From: Gadus chalcogrammus | Taxonomy: Eukaryota > Chordata > Actinopteri > Gadiformes > Gadidae | Length of the DNA: 64,000 bases | Assembly: GCF_026213295.1 (NCBI RefSeq) | Contig: NC_079427.1 | Location: 1,793,627-1,857,626 of the forward strand | Direction: 5' to 3' | Shown: positions 43,881-56,103 of the stretch, one piece after another | Layout: each line of letters starts with the position of its first letter | Numbering within the stretch: position 1 is the first letter of the stretch | Position numbers and translations under genes: made by a program | Notes under the pieces: generated by a model | Databases searched by the model: none | Told to the model about the DNA's origin: nothing | What the model saw: only the letters and a program-made list of their open reading frames with translations

Positions 43881-45551
43881 TGTCTAAGAGTTTATTTGCT
43901 TTAATGGTCGATGCCGACGTCGTATCGATGCGGACTCGTCGTTAAAGTGTTTGTTGTGGACCCTGAAGATATCAGGAATCTACAGAACACAAGTGGATCT
44001 GAACTTCACACAGTTTGTAATTTTCCATTGCAATAGCTCTGACACTGATCATTCTCCATTATTATGAAACCAATGTGCATATAATATCATAGACTACAGT
44101 AGTGTAATAAGGTGCACCAAAATGTTAGAAAGTCCCAAGATAGTTTTATGAGAAACACGGCTTCCCTGCCATAGTTCTGGGTCGGCGTGGGCTACGGGAC
44201 TTTGTTCAGATGCATTATAAACCAATTTGAATCTGCTTTGTTTTGACCTCACCAACTTCCTTTATCTTGCGTTGTTTTTCATTGGTTAGAAATATTCTCT
44301 TTCATGACGTGCTTCATGCATGCAGACCAACAGGTTTTATCTACCCCACCTAATTGTTGTCACACTGTAGCCACCCAAATAAGCCTCTCCAGATAAAACT
44401 GTACCGCAGTTATAGATCGAATTCCCTTCCTGGTAAATATTTTGACAACGTGTAGCAGTATAAAATAACACTATTTCGCATCGTATGCCCATTACTTTTG
44501 TCCAAAGGTAAAACATTGTAAATCTAGTTCTACCAGAAACAGGCTTCCTACTGATAGTTTTATTAATAAAGCCAACACAAGCAGCAACATTTTAATATGA
44601 ACAACACCGCGTAAAATGTTATGCAATCTGAAAAGTCCCAAAACAGAGTTAACATAGTTAATTCATGCAATGAGGTGAGGATTTAGTAATTTTCCATTTC
44701 AATACTACAGTATAGACCAACCACTTTAGAAGGCCCAAAAACTTTGGCGACAGTTATCATTCGTATTACTTTGAAAAAATGCCATAGCTGTGGGTCCACG
44801 TAGCCTTCGTGTTTGCACACCTGATGCCGACCAACAGGTTTATATTAAGATTGTGGACACACAATGTAGCCTAACCCACTCAGCCTCTCCGCCTACCTGG
44901 CAGTTATGGATCTCATTTTAACACTGATAAAAATGTTGACATCAAGTGGAGCAGTGGCGATTTCAGACTATTTTTAGGGCTGCTCAAGCACACCTACACT
45001 TTATATCAAATACAATTATATTATATAATATTTTCCGCTATAATTTTTGAAGAAGTAGGAGGTGAATTGTTGCTATAGTGGTTCTATAGTGGTTTGTTCT
45101 GACAGAAACGTTGGGTGAAATTGTTTTGTTATAACCGTGAATCATAGTTCTGTGCAAATTGGCAAATCAAGTTGCATGGACTTCCAATGTAGAAGGCATT
45201 TTTCAAGTCTCAGCACAGATTCTTCATAACATTCTAAGCGGGGCTTGAACTGGATTACTGCCACTGCTGAAAAAGTAATGGCTACTTTTTGCTCTAATGC
45301 CATACAGGCCATATTTGTACAGCAAATATGACCCATGCATTATTTTTGTTATAGCAGCCACTGAACTAGTTTTTAGTCGGAGATTGGCTTTGGATATGTA
45401 GCCTAAACAAATATCCTCGAACGACAATAATTAATGGTTGGAACTCAGGAGATGAAAGGATAAAGAAGCCGTTGATCTGGTTTGGGTTAGGCCCTGTCGA
45501 AATAAAGTGGGCAGGGCTTATTGAGAAAACCCATTCCTAGTTACAACTCAC
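43881..45551. other. Intron-like; diverged internal tandem duplication
   Basis: The segment near 44020-44480 has a diverged second copy near 44690-44960 (gtaattttccattxcaatac, gaccaacaggtttxat, cagttatxgatc). No exon is read here. Confidence 0.5.
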
Positions 45552-45801
45552 CCAAACAATCAGAAGAGATTAGACCCAGGGTGATGCAAAAGTGTCTGTC
45601 CCTCTTCTTCATGCTATCGATCATTATCCGACTTGGATTCTCCCCTTTCCCGTGCCCGGTCTGTTGTGTTTGTCTGGTCCTGAATCACAGACTTATTTTC
45701 CTCATCACTGAACACGTCATGATCATGAAGGTCAACCAGGAGACCTTTGATAACTGGGTCGGAAACGCTCTGCAGAAATTCCGAAGGGATCCTTCTTAGG
45801 T
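45552..45801 (-). pseudogene. CARD exon, type I, frameshifted copy
   Basis: It keeps acceptor ATTGTTTTAG|AC and donor TTTGG|GTGAGT. The first 45 codons read DLRRIPSEFLQSVSDPVIKG then LLVDLHDHDVFSDEENKSVI, clearly the paralogue of the exon at 7539-7853. After TTDRARE, where the signature CLID-x-V should be, about 20-30 bases are deleted and the frame shifts. The end (RIMIDSMKKRD, LGLIS) is readable only in another frame. Length is 250 bp, not a multiple of three, unlike every intact paralogue, so including it would break the protein. Confidence 0.85.
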
Positions 45802-45934
45802 CTAAAACAATTCAATTCAAATACTTGGGTATTACTTTGGATTGTGAGTTGCAGTGGAGCTCTCATGTGGAGTATGTTTGTTCAAAGATCTGTCAGCAGG
45901 CCTAAATACAAAGATCAAAATGAACGACTCCGTT

Positions 45935-46139
45935 GGTCGTGAGTGTGTAGGCCTCCTGTGGTGATCTGGGGTCTTGGTCGTGAGTGTGTAGGCCTCCTGT
46001 GGTGATCTGGGGTCTTGGTCGTGAGTGTGTAGGCCTCCTGTGGTGATCTGGGGTCTTGGTCGTGAGTGTGTAGGCCTCCTGTGGTGATCTGGGGTCTTGG
46101 TCGTGAGTGTGTAGGCCTCCTGTGGTGATCTGGGGTCTT
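45935..46139. repeat. Minisatellite, 5 identical copies of a 41-bp unit
   Basis: The unit begins GGTCGTGAGTGTGTAGGCCT and ends GATCTGGGGTCTT. All five copies appear identical, with five bases of a sixth. Homogeneity implies recent expansion. Confidence 0.95.
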
Positions 46140-46467
46140 GGTCGCGCCAAAGACGCTGATAACTTGGTTCAGGTTCCTCGTTTTCTCACATGAGCCTGCT
46201 CTCTTCTTACTCTCCTCTACTTCTTATTAAAGGCCTACTGCAGTGTTTGATATCGAGCCTGGTGCTTCGAGTGGAATAAACTGCCTTACACGCACGCGCG
46301 CGCGTTTGTGTGTGTGTGAGAGAGAGAGAGAGTGATGCGCGGATGTGCTATTATTTTATCCGCAACCGCATCACAAACACATCATCCGTCCGCCATCCAT
46401 CCCACCAACGTTTTTTTGACAATTCTTTAAGTCCGCACCCGCCGCCATCCTCCGGTTATATTTAGCC

Positions 46468-46531
<64 letters not shown>

Positions 46532-46548
46532 TCTATAGGCTAATGCCG
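46140..46548. repeat. Simple repeats: GC/GT/GA run and (TA)n
   Basis: 46291-46333 is a compound (CG)n(TG)n(AG)n. 46468-46530 is uninterrupted TA of about 60 bp. No gene is seen. Confidence 0.85.
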
Positions 46549-47440
46549 GCAGAGTCGGCTCCAGAGCAGATCTACTGGAGGGGCATGGGTCGCCAGCGGG
46601 GGGGCACTGCCTTTTGTGAAATATTTTAACGCAAAAAAAGGGGGAGGGCTGTCGTGGATGCTAAACGCAAATAAATGGAGTTTAACCACCTCTGCTATGT
46701 CATAAATAGTTTATTCACATCAACAGTTTATGAACCTCCAAAAAAACATTAAGTAGGCCTGGCACTGTTTATAAACCTAGAGAACAGCCTCCACAATAAT
46801 CAAAAACACCCCTGACAACATATAAGCTTTAAGCCCAGTTCAGACCAAAGATTCACCTTGCAACGACTTGCAACTCGCAACTCCTTGCGACTCCTTGCGA
46901 CGAGACGGGCTGCAACGTTCTAAAACTGGGCCGTTCACACTGGCTGCAACGCGCTGCAACGGGCTGCGATGCTAGGTGGTTTCCCTAGCAGCTGTGAACG
47001 CTCTGGCACAGCTGAGAGCCGCAACAGCATTATTTGCGTAGGTTAGGTTAGATTAGTTAGGTTTGCTATTAGTTTTATTTTTATTTTGCTTGAGAGTAGG
47101 CTAGAGTTACTGTGTTTTGTCATTCTCCGGATATCGGCTATTTCAATCGGATATTATTATGCTGGAGTGGACAGTACGGTACCGGGAGAGTAAGGCTGTG
47201 ACGTACAAGTTGTTCTGTGCTGTGATTGGCTGAAGAGAAATAGTTCAATTGCCGCGTTCTAAAACTGGACCTTGCGATTTCCACAGCATTAAGAAGACCC
47301 GTGTAATATAAGGGATAATGTATAGAACGCCGGTCATTATCGGGAAAATAAATAAAATAATGACCTGTGGTAGGAGGGGCATTAATGACCGCTAGGGGGG
47401 GGCACGGCCCCCAAATGCCCCCCCTTAGCGCCGACACTGT
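46549..47440. mobile_element. Probable MITE cluster
   Basis: GGCAGAGTCGGCTCCAGAGC and CGCCAGCGGGGGGGCACTG at the left have loosely inverted counterparts at 47376-47440 (GGCACGGCCCCCAAATGCCC, TTAGCGCCGACACTGT). 46850-46990 has repeated TTGCGACTCCTTGCGAC and CTGCAACG motifs. Assignment is tentative. Confidence 0.4.
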
Positions 47441-47883
47441 AATGTGCCTTTTGCACTTTATTTTTTGCAAAAAAAAAAAGAAAGCCTCTTTTTCAAAGAA
47501 AGTCCACCGTACAACATTGCAACATACACATTTTTTATTCCTACATAACAACTCCGAAAATTGCCTGCTTGCCTTGCAAATCAAAGGTTCGGACAATTTG
47601 TCTTAGGCCTACCTTCTTTCTTAGCTGTGGATGTTATTGGACTAGAAGTTTAACTTGTTATGAACATCGCACGCTGCCATTGCCGAATGTCACTTCTGAC
47701 TCAAATCACTCCATAATCTCTTTTAAATTCCTTATTCCACGAGAGGTAGGCTACGATGACGGGCTGTTTTAACGGCGCAGTCCCATCTAGACGTTTGCTT
47801 CGTGGTCTATAACGAAGGCGCTGCAACGAGACGCGACATGGGATGGATCGTCACTCAATTGAAACTTTTTGTTTCCTTTCGTT

Positions 47884-49363
<1,480 letters not shown>

Positions 49364-49364
49364 A

Positions 49365-49412
49365 TGAAGCAAGAAAGCAGTCTTTTCCACAGAAGACTGC
49401 TTTCTTGCTTCA
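49365..49412. repeat. Perfect 20-bp hairpin with 8-base loop
   Basis: The arms TGAAGCAAGAAAGCAGTCTT and AAGACTGCTTTCTTGCTTCA are exactly complementary around the loop TTCCACAG. Confidence 0.95.
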
Positions 49413-51495
49413 CAAACTTTGCCACTTTTCCTTTTATTTTGCCCCAACCTATCCTGGACATTCCTGTCAGGATATTGTTAAAGTGAAAACCCTGAGAGTG
49501 GGAGTTTGGTTATATCCATGTTAACATGTATAATATTAATAATAATATGAAACAATAAAAGCTGCCTTTTGGGGAAAATGTAGAAAAAGCCCAGAATAAA
49601 GTCAGACTTGTGGATTATTACAAATCTTTTACAAAATTCCTTGATCACAACCATACAAAAATAAATAAAATATAAAATGTTACAAAATTCCTATCTATAC
49701 CTGTCTATAGGAGGAACCTGAGGGGAACAGCTCAGTACACATGTAGTAGCCCAGGAAAGAAGACCTATTCTAAACATGATAGCAACAATTACTTTACATG
49801 TTCAAGACAACAGAACAATTGTGAATTGCAGGATTGACTCAATGAGTCCATCTTTGTAATTCCAATAAAACATACATTTAGTTGCCTCAGGACAGGAGGG
49901 ACATGGTCTGATGTTTTGATCTGGCCTCATTCAGGGGACCAGGAAACATTCACAGAGAGCTTCACTGTTTCCTTTTGGTCCATCGCTTGTTTTGGTCAAT
50001 CTTCATCGTTTCTTTCAATGGAGACATCTACTGCACTATGGCCTCTGCAAGTAACTGACTGAACCTTATAGCTAGCCTGGGTACCAGATAATCTGTCAGC
50101 ATATATTTATTTGCTCTTTGTGTACGCGTCTGGCCCCCTCCCGTTCAGACAGATTTCCAGCAGGCCTGGCCCGGGTTGGGCCAATCAGAAGTGTTTATCT
50201 AAAAGGGGCGGGTTTGAGAGGAGCACTCAAGGGGAGGCGTTGAGGAGTTTCCTAAACAATGGAGAGGGCTGCGGCTGATGGTCACACGCTTCGTTGCTGA
50301 TTGGTTGCTGGTCTATTCAATTGTGTCCAGTTTAGGTCAGTTAATAACGGCCCTTGGAAATCGAATATTTACTAAGATGTTCCACACTGTTACGAATTTG
50401 CTTAGTGATCTGGTTGTGTCAGGCTACCATTTATCCAGTCTGAGGAAGCAAAAACAGAAAGGAAATGAGTGCACATCAGTATACATCAGAAAGCAGTTAC
50501 AACCACAAATAATATTGAATTGAATATCAAAGCAAACTAACGCCTGAAGAATCATTCCACATCCCCACAACCCTCCATCTTGTTTCACATCGTATCACAG
50601 AAGTGAGATTCTCTCTCTCTATGCAGCCTCATGGGGCATGGCGTCCCCTCTGTTGGGAGTTTGGCTCTGGACGTTTAGTGTGGAGCTCCCTTTACACCGG
50701 GCGCATAACGAATAAATGACATGAAAAGCAAGAACAACTGGGGGAAAAAAATGCGTCAACTATTTACATCGTTTCCTATGTGAATATGTGGCCTTTTCTA
50801 ATAAGAATCACACCGGTGAAAAAAGCGGATGGATTTAACCTCATATGGTAAGGACGCGCTTTGTGGTTTGACTCCAAATCGAAATATATATGTATTTAGA
50901 CCATTAAAACTAATTGGAGCTTCACTTTTTAATCCAACTTGCAAGTATAAAGAGTGTGGCGTACGGCAGTTGGCTGATGGGGGATGATGATTAGTGGAAG
51001 TGTCTCTGTTGGCTTTTGGAGACGTTCGTTTTCTAGGTTTTTGGGGTTGCTTCTCTGTTCAATAACTAAAAGTAGGCCAATCACACGTTGGTATCCAAAA
51101 CAAAACGGTTGCGATTCCACAGCACACCGTCATGTTATCAAAAGCATCCTATATTCATGTATGAAAATATATATTCAAGCACAGAAAATAAATGTGAATG
51201 TAGTTTAATACTATGGATGCAGTAAGACTGTGTGTGGAAAAAATGTAATATTAGTACCGCCATTTTATACCACTCGTGACCAGGGAGATTAGTGACAAGG
51301 TGAACTACCACGAAGGTACCTCATTGTATTTGATTAAAACTGGATAATTCACAGGCTAAATCAGTCAAAAATCCACAATCGATTCTAAATGTATGTGTAG
51401 TCTTCGCAAAAGATATTTCATGATTTTTTTATTAGGCGAAAAACTCAAAATGAACAACATGACGCGATCTGCAGATTGGGGGTGAAGTGCGTTAC
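49413..51495. other. No gene recognised
   Basis: Intron-like. 50075-50215 contains a GGGTACCAGATAATCTGTCA segment and a GGGGCGGGTTTGAG stretch that look like fish repeat sequence, but no termini could be paired. No exon bearing the module splice signatures was found. Confidence 0.4.
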
Positions 51496-51768
51496 CTGTC
51501 AATAACTGACGGGTGTCGACAGGTAGGTCCTTCAGGTCCTCCAGACCTCTCAGCAGGTCCTGTGCTGTGGCCTTTCCTGGTGTTCGGCGCTGCCACCGCT
51601 CCAACATCTTCACTTTTTGCATGATCACATCCGCTTCCTCTGCCTTGATGTCGTCCAGATCTGTGGTGCTCAGGTCCAAGTAGACGCCCACCCGCCTCCA
51701 CTCCTGTCCCAGTGTTTGGGCCACCTGCAGGAGCTGCCTACCGGACAGAGCCTGACCTCGGTTTGTGT
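51496..51768 (-). CDS. Death-domain exon (copy 1)
   Basis: A 273-bp exon, 91 codons, phase 1-1, acceptor CCATTTTCCAG|AC and donor TGACAG|GTAACG. It encodes an intact Death domain: ALSGRQLLQVAQTLGQEWR, then VGVYLDLSTTDLDDIKAE, DVIMQKVKMLERWQRRTPGK, ATAQDLLRGLEDLKDLP and TRQLLTG. It is the first Death-domain exon downstream of the FIIND exons in transcription order. FIIND (ZU5-UPA) followed by a Death domain is the order found in PIDD1, whereas NLRP1 and CARD8 end in a CARD. Its presence here makes either arrangement possible. Confidence 0.87.
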
Positions 51769-52222
51769 CTGGAAAATGGACACCATGGTTATTCATTCAT
51801 CTGATAAAAACATTTGGAACATTTCTGACTAAGGATAATATAAGTACACAACATCAAAATACATAACATAAGTCGAGGTGTTTTTAGTTATTTTAATGCA
51901 TTAATGTTACATATTAGGCTTTTATCAACATTAACAACTAGCAATGGCAAATAGTTACTAGCAACTATTGTAACTTACTAGCTAGTTGTTAACGTACATT
52001 TATATTAATTATTTAATTGCAACACCTTCCAAGGCTCAGCTGCTAACAAAGGAATTCGGCAACACTTATTGTTGTTGTTATATTATAACAGCACTTATTT
52101 TCCTAGCCTGTGTTCTGCTCTGCTGAAAAGAAGGCGGATGTCATACATGATGTACACCTGTTGTCCAGCAACAGCAATGATCCAAAGAACACAGCACCAC
52201 TAAGAAACGTGTGAAGTGATAC
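51769..52222. other. Intron; donor flank shared with the other linker-type exons
   Basis: The stretch near 52170-52222 (caatgatccaaagaacacag, caccacta) is nearly the same as 61533-61572, the intron after the 39-bp exon. No exon is seen in the remainder. Confidence 0.6.
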
Positions 52223-52334
52223 CTTTCATTCTTTTCCTTGAATCTAAGTACTTGAGAAACAATTCGAAAGTGGGAGGCTGATTGAAGATTGCTTCAAAAA
52301 AGCACTTCCACGCTACTGTCTTGAGTGCGGAATT
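52223..52334 (-). CDS. Second copy of the last UPA (FIIND) exon
   Basis: A 112-bp open exon, phase 0 to 1, acceptor GCATCTAG|AA and donor GAAAG|GTATCA. It reads NSALKTVAWKCFFEAIFNQP, then PTFELFLKYLDSRKRMK, paralogous to GFFEARFDKHPPFKLFLMAS in the exon at 61704-61857. Relative to that exon it lost one base at the acceptor side and gained one T in a T-run, which compensate. No phase-0 UPA exon lies upstream of it before the other copy, so in this position it cannot follow the neighbouring linker exon in frame. It may be an unused relic or part of a lost gene copy. Confidence 0.68.
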
Positions 52335-52351
52335 CTAGATGCTGTTTTGAT

Positions 52352-52455
<104 letters not shown>

Positions 52456-52595
52456 TTGACCTCTTTTAAAAAAGGAATTACGGTATGTATTCATAAATTA
52501 TGTCTCAATGAATATATTTTGAAAAGGAAGTACTATGATATAGATGGTTATGCAGTTCGACTTATTACTCCTAAAACTAGGAGACTTCAACTCAC

Positions 52596-52721
52596 CCAGT
52601 GTGTCGTCGCTTTTGGGCATTTTGAGGGGCGGAGACGAGGACAGCTCACCAGGACGGCTCCCCTGTCCGCTACTGCATGATGACTTCTTCTTAACAGGTT
52701 TAGAACGATTCTGTACAAGTC
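52596..52721 (-). CDS. Ser/Pro-rich linker exon, copy 2
   Basis: A 126-bp exon, 42 codons, phase 1-1, acceptor GATTTGTTTTTCAG|GA and donor CTGG|GTGAGT. It reads LVQNRSKPVKKKSSCSSGQG followed by SRPGELSSSPPLKMPKSDDT: low complexity, basic then Ser/Pro-rich, probably disordered. Paralogous to 60483-60617, including about 40 bp of donor-side intron (actaggagacttcaactcac). Likely a flexible spacer between domains, possibly phosphorylated; that is inference. Confidence 0.75.
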
Positions 52722-53283
52722 CTGAAAAACAAATCAAGAGAATTTGCAAATGGAATTCATTTATTTTTCTACCTTCTACTACAATACTGAAATAAAAGAA
52801 TGTACTTCCTCAGTTTACTACAGGTAAACCAAACCGTTTCAGTGTTTGATCAAAGTGCCACAGCGGCCAAGCTGAGTTCCCTATGTGTCCTACATTTCTA
52901 TGGTTTTCATGTCAGCCTACATTAAGTACAATTTAAATATATACAACAACATTACTATCATGCATCATGTACGTATATATTGAAACAATTTTATGTGTTA
53001 TTAACGAAAGTGATTTGTTTCTGAAGATTTTGTTTGAAATGATAGAATTGGCCCTCTGGTGCATATAGAATAATTCGGGGAGCGGGTCTTTCTTCAGCAC
53101 TGGGTCCACTTCTCTGAAGGAGTGTGTTCAACAACCAGGGAGCAGCAATGTTCCCTGGTTAATGTCTTTTTCTCTCACAATTTCTTGAGTTTGCAGCGGG
53201 GCTGCTGCAGGGAGCTGGAGGAGCAGAGCCAGCGAGAGGAGCAGTACTGTTTGAGGAGGTCGGACAGGTTGAACGCCCAGCGG
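52722..53283. other. Intron; exon-like but unsupported segment at 53196-53290
   Basis: On the plus strand 53196-53290 could be an exon (TTTGCAG|CGG...ACTG|GTAAGT) encoding CCRELEEQSQREEQYCLRRS. No neighbours support it, and it abuts a minus-strand LINE remnant. Confidence 0.35.
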
Positions 53284-53650
53284 ACTGGTAAGTGTGGACT
53301 AGGACCTTGAAGTCAATGTGTGAGCCGATGGGGAGATGGTGGAGGTCAAATGATACTGGAGGGATGTGTTTGCTGACATATGTGGCCGAGAATCCGGGCA
53401 GCAAAGCTCCAGACTAACTGCAGCCCATTGATGGATTTAGCAGATTCCCCCACAAGGAGGGCATTGCAATTGTCCAGAAGGGATGAGATGAGGGCATTGA
53501 TGAACAGGTGATGGATTTTGTTCCCGAGGATGAAGAAGTTAACTTTGGTAACTCTTGGTGTGGTTCTCGAGGGATAGTTTTCTGTCCAGTATCACTCCCA
53601 GGTTGCGGACTGCACTGGAGGGGAGGACACCAACACCGTCCTAGCTTTGA
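53284..53650 (-). mobile_element. L2/CR1-like LINE C-terminal remnant
   Basis: In shifting minus-strand frames: VRNLGVILDRKLSLENHTK, then HLFINALISSLLDNCNALLV, KSINGLQLVWSFAARILGH, and LHHLPIGSHIDFKVLVHTYQ. This is the order of motifs after the catalytic box in L2/CR1 RTs. Heavily decayed. Confidence 0.75.
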
Positions 53651-53823
53651 CACATAAGCTCTATCTAGGCTGACCACTAGGTGTACAAGGGAGAGGGGGG
53701 GGGGGGGGGAACTCAAACGCAAGGGGTTTGAGCAAACAATATTGACATTGATTCTTAATACGGTTGGAATAGTGGCAGTTCAGTGCATTTTTAAAGTCCT
53801 GTTGGTGCTGCTGAAACATCTGT

Positions 53824-54059
53824 TGTTGCAGCTTTAAAGGTGCTAAAAGCAAGCGCACCTTAGTGGTGACGTCATGTCACACACAGACAATCGTGAATTA
53901 ATTGATTAGCGGGGGGTAAGGTTATATAGGAACCTTGTAAATTGTTTGATTGTTGATTGTTCATGATATGCGACCCAGTGTCATGATGTAAAGAGAGAAT
54001 AAACGAAAACTAAAGAGATATCCAGTTTCTGTCATTCCTGATCGAATTGTCCTGCAATA
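53824..54059 (+). repeat. 5' LTR of the BEL/Pao element
   Basis: 236 bp. A TATA-like GTTATATAGG (53923-53932) is changed to GTTAGATAGG in the 3' LTR, one of the three differences. AATAAA near 53998-54003 is the likely polyadenylation signal. Confidence 0.95.
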
Positions 54060-54155
54060 GTTGGTGCCGAAACCAGGGAACATTTAGATCAAGGAAGAAG
54101 AGGACGAAAAGTCCATTGGTTTGCAAGACAAATAAGAAGACAGAAAAAAGGAACA

Positions 54156-55259
54156 ATGGCTGAAATCGACCGTCGAAAGAAAAAAAGATCCTCAATCCGC
54201 ACCGCTGTAACCAGTCTGATTAACAAGATTGATGACAAACTTGTTAAAGAAAGACCAGATCATGATGCATTGGAAGAGTTGCTGGAGCAATTGATATTGA
54301 AAGAAGATTATTTGACAAAAATGGATTTGGATGTGGAAGAACAAACAGCGACAGAAGATATAGAAGATGAGGTTTCAAGAGCCTTGGAATACAAAGATCA
54401 CATATCACTGAGGAAGACGAGGACAAGGAGAGCGCTAAGAAGAGCGAGAGATGATGCAGAGTCTGCAATGTCTGTTGAATCTAACCCCATGCGTAATAAC
54501 GTGAAGCTGCCTAAACTTGTGATAGAAATATATTCTGGAGACATCAGCCAGTGGCAGTACTTTTGGGGACAGTTTGACACAGCAGTGAACAGTAATCCTA
54601 ACCTAACAAAAACGGATAAATTCAGTTATCTGAGATCATATCTCACTGGCGCAGCTGCCAATGTAGTCGCAGGGTTACCATTAACTGATTCAAATTATGA
54701 AAACGCTACTCAGCTGCTGCAGAAAAGATTTGGCCGAAAGGATTTGGTAATTAATACTCATATGACCAAATTGTTGAATCTTAATCCTGTAAAAAATGTC
54801 AGTGACATAAAATCGCTCAGATATTTGTATGATAATTGTGAAATCCAAATTCGTAGTCTGGCTTCAATGGGAGTCGTCTCTGACACGTATGGTAGCTTAC
54901 TGTGCCCCATTCTAATGAAGCTCATTCCCGAAGAGATAACATTAGACTTCAGCAAACAAGTTGAAGAGGATGATGTCTGGAAAGTGGAAGAACTGATGAG
55001 CTTCATTCAAAAAGAAGTGGACAGCCGGAAGCGCACGGCCAACATGTCTAAAAGCGGAAAAGAGCGCACAAGTAAGGAACGTGAAAAGGAAACACCAGGC
55101 GCATGGGAAATGCGAACAAGACGACATAACACAATGACAACGTCTACCCTTTATGCGGCGAACCAAATGGACAGACAATATTGTTTTTTTTGTGAGAAAA
55201 ATAATCACCAGTCTAAACACTGCCATGAAATGTCTGTGCCTGAGAAAAAAGAAAAGTAA
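54156..55259 (+). CDS. BEL/Pao gag
   Basis: ATG at 54156, 367 codons. The N-terminal 100 residues are charged and coiled-coil-like. The Pao gag core (DUF1759) spans about residues 117-290 with LPKLVIEIYSGDISQWQYFW, FSYLRSYLTGAAANVVAGLP and LLQKRFGRKDLVI. A zinc knuckle CFFCEKNNHQSKHC lies at residues ~345-358. The frame stops at 55257, but the second knuckle (GRCFVCFGTRHVALK) continues in the same frame directly after the stop and then shifts. It is the capsid/nucleocapsid part of the element. Confidence 0.93.
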   Translation: MAEIDRRKKKRSSIRTAVTSLINKIDDKLVKERPDHDALEELLEQLILKEDYLTKMDLDVEEQTATEDIEDEVSRALEYKDHISLRKTRTRRALRRARDDAESAMSVESNPMRNNVKLPKLVIEIYSGDISQWQYFWGQFDTAVNSNPNLTKTDKFSYLRSYLTGAAANVVAGLPLTDSNYENATQLLQKRFGRKDLVINTHMTKLLNLNPVKNVSDIKSLRYLYDNCEIQIRSLASMGVVSDTYGSLLCPILMKLIPEEITLDFSKQVEEDDVWKVEELMSFIQKEVDSRKRTANMSKSGKERTSKEREKETPGAWEMRTRRHNTMTTSTLYAANQMDRQYCFFCEKNNHQSKHCHEMSVPEKKEK

Positions 55260-55273
55260 AAAAATCAAGGAAG

Positions 55274-55798
55274 ATGCTTTGTGTGTTTTGGAACGAGACA
55301 TGTCGCACTAAAGGTATCTCTTGTGAGAAATGTAATCGACGTCATCACCAAGCTGTGTGCTGGGCGTATGATGGGCGTGAATTCAGAAAAGAAAATGAAC
55401 CGGCAGATGCCGTGATGTCCATGTCTCCCAATGAATCAAAGCGAGAATCAGTTCTCCTTCAGACCGCTACTGTCTGGATAGAAACTCCAGTTACAAGGCA
55501 ACTCACCCGCTGTCTACTGGACGGAGGGAGTCAGCGAAGCTTTGTGCGTAAAGATATCTCCAGTGCGCTCAACCTCCCCAAAGTAGGTGAAGAGACTCTA
55601 AAGTTACACACGTTTGGCTCTAGTGTCCCACAAAATATCACCTGTAATAAAGTAAAATTAACACTGAGCAACATCAGAAATGGCCAAAGTGTACAGTTAG
55701 AAGTGTTGGAAATCCCAAGAGTGTGCTCTTCCATTATGAGAGCGGGAGAGGAAGAGAACTGGAGCGAAAAGGCCTGCAGCTGGCTGACACTTCAGTGA
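55274..55798 (+). pseudogene. BEL/Pao protease region
   Basis: After a shifted start the frame reads GISCEKCNRRHHQAVCW (last zinc knuckle), then TRCLLDGGSQRSFVRKDIS, the Pao-type aspartic protease motif (D-G-G/S in place of the retroviral DTGA), and KLHTFGSSVPQ. It ends at a stop at 55798, while the next frame carries LQLADTSVSGMETQELGVLI, so a frameshift joins protease and RT. Confidence 0.85.
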
Positions 55799-56079
55799 GC
55801 GGAATGGAGACGCAGGAGCTTGGAGTCCTCATCGGTGGCGATCACTACTGGAAAATTGTGACAGGAAAATTGGAGCGCCTCTCAGAGTCGCTGGTGGCGC
55901 TGGACAGCAAGTTTGGATGGTTAATACAAGGAACCGTATCCATGCTAAATGTGACAACTGAAACAGAACCTATAGATGTCGGAACTCTGCACGTGAGTGT
56001 TGGACTGGATGAGAAAATAAATCACACACTGCGCTCCTTCTGGGAAATCGAATCCATCGGGATAATGAATGAAAAATAA
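55723..56079 (+). pseudogene. BEL/Pao protease-RT connector
   Basis: LGVLIGGDHYWKIVTGKLER, ALDSKFGWLIQGTV and HTLRSFWEIESIGI match the segment between protease and reverse transcriptase in Pao polyproteins (the DHYW and FGW-x-x-G motifs). It stops at 56077. Confidence 0.83.
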
Positions 56080-56103
56080 TCACTGAAAAGTAATGAGGAG
56101 GCA

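Noticed and set aside
45902..46150. 82-codon frame with a repeating HDQDPRSPQEAYTL-type peptide
   Set aside because: It is the translation of a 41-bp minisatellite, whose period is not a multiple of three over one unit. No start, domain or homologue.
53122..53310. Plus-strand exon-like segment encoding CCRELEEQSQREEQY with AG and GT at its ends
   Set aside because: No neighbouring exon in phase, on the opposite strand to all host exons, and abutting a LINE remnant. Splice dinucleotides alone are not enough.
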